DNA from: an uncultured Faecalibacterium sp.
GTDB lineage: Bacteria; Bacillota; Clostridia; Oscillospirales; Ruminococcaceae
Direction: 5' to 3'
Length of the DNA stretch: 5,887 nt
Assembly: GCA_937917475.1 (NCBI GenBank)
Contig: CALDNF010000061.1
Location: forward strand, 1 to 5,887
Under the pieces are notes generated by a model. The model ran no database searches and was not told where the DNA came from. It saw nothing but the letters and a program-made list of their open reading frames with translations. Position 1 is the first letter of the stretch, and each line of letters begins with the position of its first letter. The translations under genes were made by a program, and so were the position numbers. Shown here piece after piece: positions 1 to 5,851 of the stretch.

Positions 1-40
1 CCATAAACTGCGGCCACAGCTGGGATACAAGTGGTTTCAC
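1..40 (-). CDS. polC: 5' end of a downstream gene, probably DNA polymerase III PolC-type alpha subunit (partial)
   Basis: Only the first 13 codons are in the window, read leftwards from a GTG at 38-40 (MKPLVSQLWPQFM, then the window ends). The start is supported by a strong Shine-Dalgarno stretch, AAAAAAGGAG at 49-58, with 8 nt between GGAG and the GTG. The peptide is too short to identify by itself. The polC call rests on established gene order: in many Clostridia polC, the replicative polymerase of low-GC Gram-positives, directly follows the frr-uppS-cdsA-dxr-rseP-ispG run. It is about 97 nt past the ispG stop, with a hairpin in between, so it may be partly uncoupled from the upstream genes. 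That an open frame with a good ribosome binding site begins here is likely; that it is polC is inference. Confidence 0.5.
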   Translation of the reverse strand, partial: MKPLVSQLWPQFM

Positions 41-74
41 AAATGGTACTCCTTTTTTGTAATGACAGCACAAA

Positions 75-106
75 CTGCTGCGCCCCTTTTTAAAAGAGCG
101 CAGCAG
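75..106 (-). terminator. Hairpin between ispG and the next gene; weak terminator or processing site
   Basis: A perfect 9-bp inverted repeat, CTGCTGCGC at 75-83 and GCGCAGCAG at 98-106, encloses a 14-nt AT-rich loop whose bases could pair partly. On the minus-strand transcript the stem is followed by UUUGUG, so the U-run is only three long. It follows the ispG stop by about 30 nt and lies before the ribosome binding site of the next gene. It is a stable hairpin by eye. Its action as a terminator is uncertain because the U-tract is poor; it could instead be a leaky attenuator or a site that protects the 3' end of the upstream mRNA. Confidence 0.5.
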
Positions 107-137
107 CGTTATTGAACAGATCCAACCGAGCGGCAGA

Positions 138-1184
138 TTAAATCTTGTAGATCTCATCCATGAACTGGTCAAGGATGTTATCACCGGTCAATTTCTTGAC
201 GGGCTTACCGTGGATGAACAGCACGGCCTCGCCCTTACCTCCGGCAATGCCGATATCAGCCTCCCGGGCCTCACCGGGACCGTTGACCACACAGCCCATC
301 ACGGCCACCTTGATGGACTTTTTGTAGCCCTGCAGCCGCTTTTCCACCTCATTGGCGATCTCCGTGCAGGGATACTGAGTCCGTCCGCAGGTGGGGCAGG
401 TAATGACCTCGGGACCTGCCACCGGGAAGCCCACAGCACGCAGGATGTTGTAACCGGCTTCCACTTCCTTCTCGGGCTCTGCGGCCAGCGAAACGCGGAT
501 GGTATCGCCGATGCCTTCCAGCAGCATCCCGCCGATGCCCATGCCGGATTTCAGCAGACCCATCTGGTAAGTGCCCGCTTCGGTCACACCCACATGGAGA
601 GGGTAATCGGTGACGGCACTCAGCTGACGGTAAGCTTCCATCATGCGGGGCACATTGGAGTTCTTGATGGAAATAACAATGTTGTTGAAATCAAATTTTT
701 CCAGAAGATGGACATGATACAGGGCACTTTCCACCATAGCCTCGGGCACCGGTGCACCGTACTTTGCCAGAATATGCTTTTCCAGACTGCCGCCGTTGAC
801 GCCGATCCGGATGGGGATATTTTTCTGCTGGCAGGCCTGAACCACCGCCTTGACCCGGTCATCGTCGCCGATGTTGCCCGGGTTGATGCGGATCTTATCC
901 ACACCCACATCGGCGCAGGCCAGAGCTGCCTTGTAGTCAAAATGGATGTCCGCCACGATGGGAATGTTGACGGCGTTCTTGACGGCCTCGATGCACTTGG
1001 CATCTGCTGCACTGGGGCAGGTGACCCGCAGGATCTGGCAGCCCGCTGCCTCGCAGCGTTTTGCCTGTGCCACATTGCCCTCGATATCCTCCACCGGAAC
1101 ATTCAGCATGGTCTGAACGGCAATGGGGTTGTTGCCGCCGATGGTCACATTCCCGATTTTTACTTCTCGTTTGAGCTGCCGCAT
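138..1184 (-). CDS. ispG: 4-hydroxy-3-methylbut-2-enyl diphosphate synthase (IspG/GcpE)
   Basis: IspG is a cytosolic iron-sulfur enzyme that converts 2-C-methyl-D-erythritol 2,4-cyclodiphosphate to HMBPP, the step before IspH in the MEP isoprenoid pathway. The protein has 348 residues, normal for the short bacterial form. Residues 1 to about 250 form the TIM-barrel part with VADIHFDYKAAL (77-88), KIRINPGNIG (97-106), RIGVNGGSLE (126-135) and GIGDTIRVSL (224-233). The C-terminal [4Fe-4S] domain carries CPTC (C263, C266), C298 and the NGPGE loop with E305, matching E. coli C270, C273, C305 and E312 by a constant offset of seven. The early motif usually read as VQSMTNT is VQTMLNV here (23-29), a mild divergence. 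The ATG at 1182-1184 has AAAGGA at 1193-1198, 8 nt upstream. The gene begins 21 nt after the rseP stop, so it is surely co-transcribed with rseP and with dxr, the other MEP gene of the window. Confidence 0.98.
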   Translation of the reverse strand: MRQLKREVKIGNVTIGGNNPIAVQTMLNVPVEDIEGNVAQAKRCEAAGCQILRVTCPSAADAKCIEAVKNAVNIPIVADIHFDYKAALACADVGVDKIRINPGNIGDDDRVKAVVQACQQKNIPIRIGVNGGSLEKHILAKYGAPVPEAMVESALYHVHLLEKFDFNNIVISIKNSNVPRMMEAYRQLSAVTDYPLHVGVTEAGTYQMGLLKSGMGIGGMLLEGIGDTIRVSLAAEPEKEVEAGYNILRAVGFPVAGPEVITCPTCGRTQYPCTEIANEVEKRLQGYKKSIKVAVMGCVVNGPGEAREADIGIAGGKGEAVLFIHGKPVKKLTGDNILDQFMDEIYKI

Positions 1185-1205
1185 GGTAGTTGTCCTTTCC
1201 GAATC

Positions 1206-2339
1206 TTATCCCATGGCCCCGGTAATGAGCCGAAGCACATCATTGTATGTTGCAAAGATCATCAGGCCGAAGAGGAGCGCAAAAGCTGCAACGGTCAGGC
1301 CGGTCTGAAGTTTTTCCGGCACTGCATGGCCGGTGATCCCCTCTATGAGGAGGAAGAAGATCTTGCCGCCGTCCAGTGCGGGAAGCGGCAGCAGGTTGAA
1401 CACGCCCAGATTGATGGTAATGAGCACCACCAGTTCCAGCAGGTCCTCCCAGCCATAGCTGGCCGCCTGCCCGATGGCGGTGACGATGCCCACCGGGCCG
1501 GACAGGTCATTGATGCTCTCCCGGCCCCGCATCAGGTCCAGCAGGGAGGTAAAGATGATCCGTCCGTAATAGAGCACGCTGTTTCCGGCTTCTTTTAAGA
1601 CGTTGAGGGGCGTTTTTTTGATGCCGTAGACCGTAAAACCAAGGCTCATATGGGTCTTGCCCTCTTCATCCTGCCAGGTATCGAACTGCACGCCCTTCAA
1701 CTCCACCTTTTTGCCGTCCCGCTTGACGGTGAAATCAGCCTGATAGCTTTCGGTGCGCATCAATTCGTAGACCATATCATTGGCCACAAAGCACCGGCGG
1801 CCATTCACCGCCAGCACCTCGTCCCCGGCCTGCAGGCCGGTCTGACCGCAGAGGGCCCCTTCCTTGACTTCGTAGATTACCCGGCTGGTGATGGGCTCAT
1901 TCCGGGCCGTGATCAAAACCAGCAGGAGCACAAAGCCCAGCACGAAGTTCATGAAGGCACCCGCCGCCATCACCAGCATCCGCTGCCAGACGGGGGCTTC
2001 ATTCAGAGGCCGGCCTTCCGGCTTCTCCTCCGGTTCCGGGTCTGAGGGGGCAGACGCTTCTTCCGATGATGAACCGTCCGGAGCATCCTCGTCCTCCCAC
2101 TGCTGGCTCTCCGGGCTTTCTTCCCCTTCCAAAGCCACATAGCCGCCCACCGGCAGAAGCCTGAGGGTGTATTGCGTGCCCTTGCGGGTGGTTTTCCAAA
2201 GCGCAGGGCCCATGCCGATGGAGAATTCATTGACCTGCACGCCGCAGAGCTTTGCCACCGTAAAGTGGCCGAACTCATGGATCGCAATGACCAAGCCAAA
2301 AATCAGAATTGCCGCAACCAGAGTGATGATCAGACTCAC
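1206..2339 (-). CDS. rseP: RseP/RasP-type site-2 zinc metalloprotease with PDZ domain
   Basis: This is a membrane-embedded protease of the S2P (M50) family, which cuts transmembrane segments of anti-sigma factors or leftover signal peptides; the substrate here is unknown. The protein has 377 residues. The first membrane segment holds the zinc motif HEFGH (21-25, catalytic E22). Hydrophobic segments lie at about 121-143, 300-320 and 345-366; the third carries NLLPLPALDGG (315-325) with the zinc-ligand D323. One PDZ domain spans about 150-240 (GLQAGDEVLAVNG at 168-180). Between the conserved GGYVALEGEE and the second membrane segment is an acidic, Ser/Pro-rich stretch at about 71-110, longer than I expect for the family. 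The start is GTG at 2337-2339, which overlaps the dxr TGA by 4 nt, so translation is probably coupled; GAGGG at 2347-2351 is the likely ribosome binding site. Catalytic motifs are intact, so an active enzyme is expected. The symbol rasP would be equally correct in Firmicutes. Confidence 0.95.
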   Translation of the reverse strand: MSLIITLVAAILIFGLVIAIHEFGHFTVAKLCGVQVNEFSIGMGPALWKTTRKGTQYTLRLLPVGGYVALEGEESPESQQWEDEDAPDGSSSEEASAPSDPEPEEKPEGRPLNEAPVWQRMLVMAAGAFMNFVLGFVLLLVLITARNEPITSRVIYEVKEGALCGQTGLQAGDEVLAVNGRRCFVANDMVYELMRTESYQADFTVKRDGKKVELKGVQFDTWQDEEGKTHMSLGFTVYGIKKTPLNVLKEAGNSVLYYGRIIFTSLLDLMRGRESINDLSGPVGIVTAIGQAASYGWEDLLELVVLITINLGVFNLLPLPALDGGKIFFLLIEGITGHAVPEKLQTGLTVAAFALLFGLMIFATYNDVLRLITGAMG

Positions 2340-3487
2340 AGGTGAGCCCTCACGAATTCACGGGCCATCCGGTCACACTCATAGACATCGGCCAGCGTGT
2401 AATCGCCACCAAAGCTGTCACTGTCCACCACAGCCTCCACCAACCGGCCAATATCCAAAAAGCCGATCTTATCCTCGAGGAAGAGCTTGACTGCCTCCTC
2501 GTTTGCACCGTTAGCAGCGCAGGGGCCCAGACCGCCCTTCTTGATGGCCTTTTTGCAGGCGGCAAGGCACCGGAAGGTCTCTTCGTCGGCCACATCGAAG
2601 GTCAGCAGTTTCAGGGTGGTGAAATCCAGCTCCGGCACCACGCCGGGCACACGGGCCGGGTAGGTCAGGGCATACTGGATGGGGATGCGCATATCGGGCA
2701 CACCCAGCTGTGCAATGATGGAGTTGTCGCTGTACTGCACTGCCGAGTGGACGATGCTCTGCCGCTGGACCACGATCTGAATTTTTTCCGGAGGCAGGCC
2801 GAAAAGCCAGACTGCCTCAATGAGCTCCAGACCCTTGTTCATCAGGGTAGCGGAATCGATGGTGATCTTGGCACCCATGTTCCAGTTGGGGTGCTTGAGG
2901 GCATCTGCCTTGGTCTTGCCCCGCAGCTCCTCCGTCTTCATCCCGAAGAAGGGGCCGCCGGAAGCGGTCAGCAGGATCTTGGTCAGGCTCTTTGAGCTCT
3001 CCTTGTCCTGCAGGCACTGGAAGATAGCGGAGTGCTCGCTGTCCACCGGCAGCAGCTTCACGCCGTGCTTTGCCACAGCCTGCGTGACCAGATGGCCGCC
3101 GGTGACCAGACTCTCCTTATTGGCAAGGGCCAGATCATGGCCGCTCTCAATGGCGCAGAGACTTGCGCCCAGACCGGCGATGCCCACCACACTGTTCAGC
3201 ACCACATCGGGGCCGTCCAGGCTTGCCAGCTCCTTCAGGCCTTCGGGGCCGGTCAGAAGCTTGGGGGCATTGGCACGGCCTGCCAGAGCGGCGTCCAGCT
3301 TTGCTGCGGCATCGGGGTTGGTCATACAGACATATTTGGGGTGAAATTCCTCGATCTGCTCCAGAATTTTATCGACGTGGCTGTGGGCAGAAAGGCCGTA
3401 GACCTCATAGCCCTGTGCCCGGATCACGTCAAGGCTCTGGGTACCGATGGAGCCGGTAGAGCCCAGAAGAGTAATTTTTTTCGACAT
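2336..3487 (-). CDS. dxr: 1-deoxy-D-xylulose 5-phosphate reductoisomerase (Dxr/IspC)
   Basis: Dxr rearranges and reduces DXP to 2-C-methyl-D-erythritol 4-phosphate with NADPH and a divalent metal, the first committed MEP step and the target of fosmidomycin. I start it at the ATG 3485-3487, giving 383 residues, because AGGAGG at 3497-3502 sits 9 nt upstream and the family signature GSTGSIG begins at residue 9. The frame stays open 13 codons further upstream, but that would run into cdsA. Visible motifs are the NADPH site GSTGSIG (9-15), LANKESLV (121-128), the metal ligands D149 and E151 in VDSEHSA, SGGPF (176-180), HPNWNMGAKITIDSATLMNKGLE-type signature at 199-221 with metal ligand E221, and the H247 loop. 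The usual HPQS just before that histidine is QRQS (241-244). The C-terminal helical domain ends at residue 383. The gene follows cdsA by 19 nt and overlaps rseP by 4 nt. Confidence 0.98.
   Translation of the reverse strand: MSKKITLLGSTGSIGTQSLDVIRAQGYEVYGLSAHSHVDKILEQIEEFHPKYVCMTNPDAAAKLDAALAGRANAPKLLTGPEGLKELASLDGPDVVLNSVVGIAGLGASLCAIESGHDLALANKESLVTGGHLVTQAVAKHGVKLLPVDSEHSAIFQCLQDKESSKSLTKILLTASGGPFFGMKTEELRGKTKADALKHPNWNMGAKITIDSATLMNKGLELIEAVWLFGLPPEKIQIVVQRQSIVHSAVQYSDNSIIAQLGVPDMRIPIQYALTYPARVPGVVPELDFTTLKLLTFDVADEETFRCLAACKKAIKKGGLGPCAANGANEEAVKLFLEDKIGFLDIGRLVEAVVDSDSFGGDYTLADVYECDRMAREFVRAHL
2347..2351 (-). promoter_or_regulatory. Ribosome binding site of rseP inside the dxr 3' end
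   Basis: GAGGG on the minus strand lies within the last codons of dxr, 7 nt before the rseP GTG. It supports the GTG start in place of any downstream ATG, since the first membrane segment and HEFGH follow at once. The motif is part of a small cluster of alternating GTGAG/CTCAC elements (2335-2353) that could fold and hide either the site or the start codon. Confidence 0.55.
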
Positions 3488-3506
3488 AAATAGCTTCCTC
3501 CTGAAA

Positions 3507-4367
3507 TCAGTGATAGAAGACTGCAATGATCACCATGGTCACGAAGGGCGCAATGAACATCACGCTGTCAAAGCGGTCCAGAATACCGCCATGCCCCGGG
3601 AAGATGGTGCCGTAATCCTTGATACCGCACTGGCGTTTCACTACGCTGGCAAACAGGTCGCCGTAGATGCCCAGCACCGCCGCCACACAGGCCAGCAATG
3701 CAATGATGACATACATCGAAACGCCAATGTTGGAACGGGTAAATGCTTCCATCCGGTCCGCCGCCACCGAGTAGATCAGGGTGACCAGAACGCCGAACAC
3801 CATGGTGCCCAGCACACCGCCGATGGCACCTTCCACCGTCTTTTTGGGGCTGACCACCGGGCAGAGCTTGTGCTTGCCGAAGGCCCGGCCCGCAAAATAG
3901 GCGCAGGTATCGCCGCCCCATGCAAAGCAGAGAATGAGCAGGATGAAGAAGATGGCATCACAGCCGTATTCTTCCACCGGCAGCAGCTCTTTCAGACGGA
4001 TAAAGGAATAGAAGCAGAAAATGACAATGCCCGAAAACATGACCAGACCGCTGGCTTTCTGGTAACTAATATCGCCGTTGCGCACCACCAGATAGATGGC
4101 GTAGAACAGCACCAGCAGGAAGGAAGCGGGCATCACAAGTCTGCGCCAGAGCTGGAAGCTGGACAGCATGATCAGCAGGGTATAGGGCACCATGACAGCA
4201 TACAGCAGCCAGTCTTTTTTCTCAAAGCCGAGTGCCATATAGATCTCGTGGATGGCGATCAGGGTAATGGCCGCCACCACAAAGTTAAAAATGATGGTGT
4301 CGAAGGTAAACAGCACGCCGATCAGGACAAGGATGCCCACAAGGGCGGTGATGATTCGTGTTTTCAT
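3507..4367 (-). CDS. cdsA: Phosphatidate cytidylyltransferase (CDP-diacylglycerol synthase)
   Basis: CdsA is an integral membrane enzyme that makes CDP-diacylglycerol from phosphatidic acid and CTP, the branch point to phosphatidylglycerol and other phospholipids. The protein has 286 residues, a usual length, and consists mostly of hydrophobic helices (for instance about 5-37, 57-70, 79-95, 107-121, 137-150, 182-201, 217-237 and 268-284). The C-terminal family signature is complete: S241, R245, K250-D251, GHGG (258-261), D264-R265 and D267. The inner motifs GGDTCAYFAGRAFGKHKL (151-168) and SPKKTVEGAIGG (173-184) are also typical. The ATG at 4365-4367 has GGAG at 4377-4380, 9 nt upstream. The gene lies 39 nt after the uppS stop and 19 nt before dxr, the order common in Firmicutes and many other bacteria. 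Confidence 0.97.
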   Translation of the reverse strand: MKTRIITALVGILVLIGVLFTFDTIIFNFVVAAITLIAIHEIYMALGFEKKDWLLYAVMVPYTLLIMLSSFQLWRRLVMPASFLLVLFYAIYLVVRNGDISYQKASGLVMFSGIVIFCFYSFIRLKELLPVEEYGCDAIFFILLILCFAWGGDTCAYFAGRAFGKHKLCPVVSPKKTVEGAIGGVLGTMVFGVLVTLIYSVAADRMEAFTRSNIGVSMYVIIALLACVAAVLGIYGDLFASVVKRQCGIKDYGTIFPGHGGILDRFDSVMFIAPFVTMVIIAVFYH

Positions 4368-4406
4368 ATGTTGTTACTCCAATGGATAGTTTTCCGCAGT
4401 TGCGGG

Positions 4407-5120
4407 TCAGATGCCGCCAAAGCGGCGGGAACGCCGGTTGAACTCCTCAATGGCTGCATCCAGATCATCCCGGGTGAAATCGGGCCAGAGGACATCCATC
4501 TCCACCAGCTCCGAATAAGCAGCCTGCCAGAGCATGAAGTTGGACAGCCGCTTTTCTCCACTGGGCCGGAGGATGAAATCCGGGTCTTTCTGGCCGGCGG
4601 TGTACATCTCGCCGCTCATCATCTCTTCGGTGATGTCTTCCGGCTTGATCTCACCGGATGCCGCCTTTTCCGCCAGCTGCTGCGCTGCCCGCACGATCTC
4701 GGGCCGTCCGCCGTAGTTCACGGCAATGTTCAGGGTCATGCCGGTCTTCTGAGCCGAGTCGCTTTCCAGCTCGTTCATCAGCTTCTGAAGCTTGGGGTCC
4801 AGTGCGGTGCGGTCGCCCAAAAACTTGATCCGGATGTTCCGGTCCTTATAATTGAAGCCCTTGAGCAGATATTCGCCAAACAGCCGCATGATGGCTCCCA
4901 CTTCTTCCATGGGACGTTTCCAGTTCTCGGTCGAAAAGGCATAGAAATATGCCGAAGATACGCCCAGCTCCTCACAGTAGTTGGCGATATCCTGAAACAC
5001 CTCTGCGCCTTTTTTGTGGCCCGCAGTCCGGGGCAGGCCCCGCTGTTTGGCCCAGCGGCCATTGCCGTCCATAATAATGCCGATGGACAGACCTTCCGCA
5101 AATTCTTTGGGATGCGTCAT
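4407..5120 (-). CDS. uppS: Isoprenyl transferase, undecaprenyl diphosphate synthase (cis-prenyltransferase)
   Basis: UppS adds IPP units to farnesyl diphosphate in cis to make the C55 carrier of cell-wall precursors; it is a cytosolic, membrane-associated dimer. I choose the ATG at 5118-5120 (237 residues), as AGGAG at 5128-5132 is 7 nt upstream and the catalytic loop IIMDGNGRWAK (15-25, D18 matching E. coli D26) then falls at the usual distance. The frame is open up to a GTG at 5178-5180, but that codon lies inside a terminator stem. Other motifs are FSTENW (62-67), NYGGR (135-139), RPSGE (185-189, RTSGE in many relatives), RLSNFMLWQ (191-199) and DVLWPDF (209-215). The product is a single-domain Z-type enzyme. 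Medium-chain relatives exist in actinobacteria, so chain length is assigned by context. A terminator-like hairpin just upstream may limit its transcription from frr. Confidence 0.97.
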   Translation of the reverse strand: MTHPKEFAEGLSIGIIMDGNGRWAKQRGLPRTAGHKKGAEVFQDIANYCEELGVSSAYFYAFSTENWKRPMEEVGAIMRLFGEYLLKGFNYKDRNIRIKFLGDRTALDPKLQKLMNELESDSAQKTGMTLNIAVNYGGRPEIVRAAQQLAEKAASGEIKPEDITEEMMSGEMYTAGQKDPDFILRPSGEKRLSNFMLWQAAYSELVEMDVLWPDFTRDDLDAAIEEFNRRSRRFGGI

Positions 5121-5127
5121 AATCATT

Positions 5128-5132
5128 CTCCT
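5128..5132 (-). promoter_or_regulatory. Ribosome binding site that fixes the uppS start
   Basis: AGGAG on the minus strand lies 7 nt before the ATG at 5118-5120. A second in-frame ATG at 5124-5126 is only 1 nt from it, and the upstream in-frame GTG at 5178-5180 overlaps its own purine run, so the 5120 start is favoured. Confidence 0.8.
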
Positions 5133-5144
5133 GCAATTCATTGG

Positions 5145-5180
5145 AAAAAGTGCCGCACACCCATACAAAGCGCACGGCAC
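5145..5180 (-). terminator. Intrinsic terminator or attenuator between frr and uppS
   Basis: On the minus strand the arms at 5170-5180 and 5150-5160 can form an 11-bp stem (outer part GTGCCG with CGGCAC, inner part with three G-U pairs) around a 9-nt loop (5161-5169). Five U (5145-5149) follow the stem directly, the classic layout of a Rho-independent terminator. On the plus strand no U-run follows the stem, so the signal is directional. It begins about 28 nt after the frr stop and ends 24 nt before the uppS ATG. That leaves no room for a full promoter behind it, so uppS must be reached by read-through, by regulated antitermination, or from other start sites. The structure is seen in the sequence; its strength is not measured. 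Confidence 0.75.
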
Positions 5181-5208
5181 CTCCCCTTTTATTCTCAGCC
5201 GCAGCCGA

Positions 5209-5763
5209 TCAGACGGACATGATCTCCTTCTGCTTTTCTTCCACTGCTGCGTCGATGTTCTTGATATACTTATCGGTCAGCTTCTGGACATCCTCTTCCA
5301 TGGTCTTCTGGGTGTCCTCGGTCAGCTCGCCGGCCTTCTTCATGGCCTTAGCCTTGTCCATTGCCTCCCGGCGGACATTGCGCACAGCAACCTTGGCCTC
5401 CTCGCCCAGCTTGGAGACCTCCTTTGCCAGCTGCTTGCGGCGTTCCTCGGTGGGAGCCGGGAAGTTCAGGCGGATGGTCTGGCCGTCATCAATGGGGTTG
5501 ATGCCCACATCGCTGGCCATGATGGCCTTGCTGATGGCACGCAGCAGGGTGCGGTCCCAGGGGGTGATGGTCAGGGTGCGGGCCTCGCTGACGGCCACAG
5601 ATGCCACCTGCTGGATGGGGGTGGGGGCGCCATAGTAGTCCACGCTCACCTTATCCAGAACGGCGGGGTTGGCGCGGCCTGCGCGCACAGCGGCCAGCTC
5701 ACGGTCCAGATGCTCCACGGAGCTCTTCATCTTTTCTTCAAATGCCTTGGTGTTGCTGCTCAT
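5209..5763 (-). CDS. frr: Ribosome recycling factor
   Basis: Frr (RRF) is a cytosolic, tRNA-shaped protein that, with EF-G, splits the post-termination ribosome so that it can start again. The protein has 184 residues from the ATG at 5761-5763, the standard length (E. coli 185). AGGAG at 5773-5777 stands 9 nt before it; a further 15 in-frame codons upstream lack family sequence. Domain I, the long three-helix bundle, spans about 1-29 and 105-184; domain II, the small beta part, spans about 30-104. Conserved features include VRAGRANP (26-33), the VDYYGAPTPIQQVASV strand region (41-56), the ITPWD turn (66-70), IRLNFPAPTEERRK (97-110) and NVRRE (129-133) with R132 matching the essential E. coli R132. 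The gene follows the probable pyrH stop by 88 nt, the usual pyrH-frr pair. A terminator-like hairpin lies 28 nt past its stop. Confidence 0.98.
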   Translation of the reverse strand: MSSNTKAFEEKMKSSVEHLDRELAAVRAGRANPAVLDKVSVDYYGAPTPIQQVASVAVSEARTLTITPWDRTLLRAISKAIMASDVGINPIDDGQTIRLNFPAPTEERRKQLAKEVSKLGEEAKVAVRNVRREAMDKAKAMKKAGELTEDTQKTMEEDVQKLTDKYIKNIDAAVEEKQKEIMSV

Positions 5764-5794
5764 TGTCCTTTTCTCCTGTTTTGTATTGTTCTGT

Positions 5795-5819
5795 ACAGGC
5801 TGTGGCAATTGCCGCCTGT
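5795..5819 (-). repeat. Nested inverted repeat in the pyrH-frr gap
   Basis: ACAGGC at 5795-5800 and GCCTGT at 5814-5819 pair as a 6-bp stem around a 13-nt interior that itself contains the perfect palindrome GGCAATTGCC (5804-5813). CTGTACAG at 5791-5798 is a second short palindrome overlapping one arm. No U-run follows on the minus strand (ACAGAACAA), so it is not a terminator in that direction. It lies between the probable pyrH stop and the frr ribosome binding site. It could be an RNA hairpin in the leader of frr or a protein-binding palindrome; the sequence alone does not decide. Confidence 0.45.
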
Positions 5820-5851
5820 TTCATTCTATGGTAGGGGGATGCGGGCTATGC

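Noticed and set aside
210..1598. A 462-codon open frame on the plus strand.
   Set aside because: It is antisense to ispG and rseP, with the same shadow composition and no recognisable motif or ribosome binding site support.
3488..3526. A Dxr start 13 codons upstream at 3526.
   Set aside because: It would overlap the end of cdsA and place GSTGSIG too far in; the ATG at 3485-3487 has a nearly ideal AGGAGG.
4391..4406. Small CCGC/GCGG hairpin in the uppS-cdsA gap.
   Set aside because: The stem has only 4-5 bp and is not followed by a U-run, so it is within what chance would give in GC-rich DNA.
5121..5180. An N-terminally longer UppS starting at the GTG 5178-5180.
   Set aside because: The start would overlap its own purine run and the terminator stem, the added residues are not family sequence, and the ATG at 5118-5120 has a well-spaced AGGAG.
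3447..5222. A 591-codon open frame on the plus strand.
   Set aside because: It lies antisense to cdsA, uppS and the start of frr, resembles no family, is rich in His/Gln/Asp as expected from reading GC-rich codons backwards, and crosses the terminator. The minus-strand genes have intact family motifs.
5780..5808. Possible promoter for frr on the minus strand: TTGCCA (5803-5808), a 17-nt spacer, and TACAAA (5780-5785).
   Set aside because: The -10 matches only four of six positions, and transcription would start near 5773, inside or past the AGGAG that serves frr, leaving the mRNA without its ribosome binding site.
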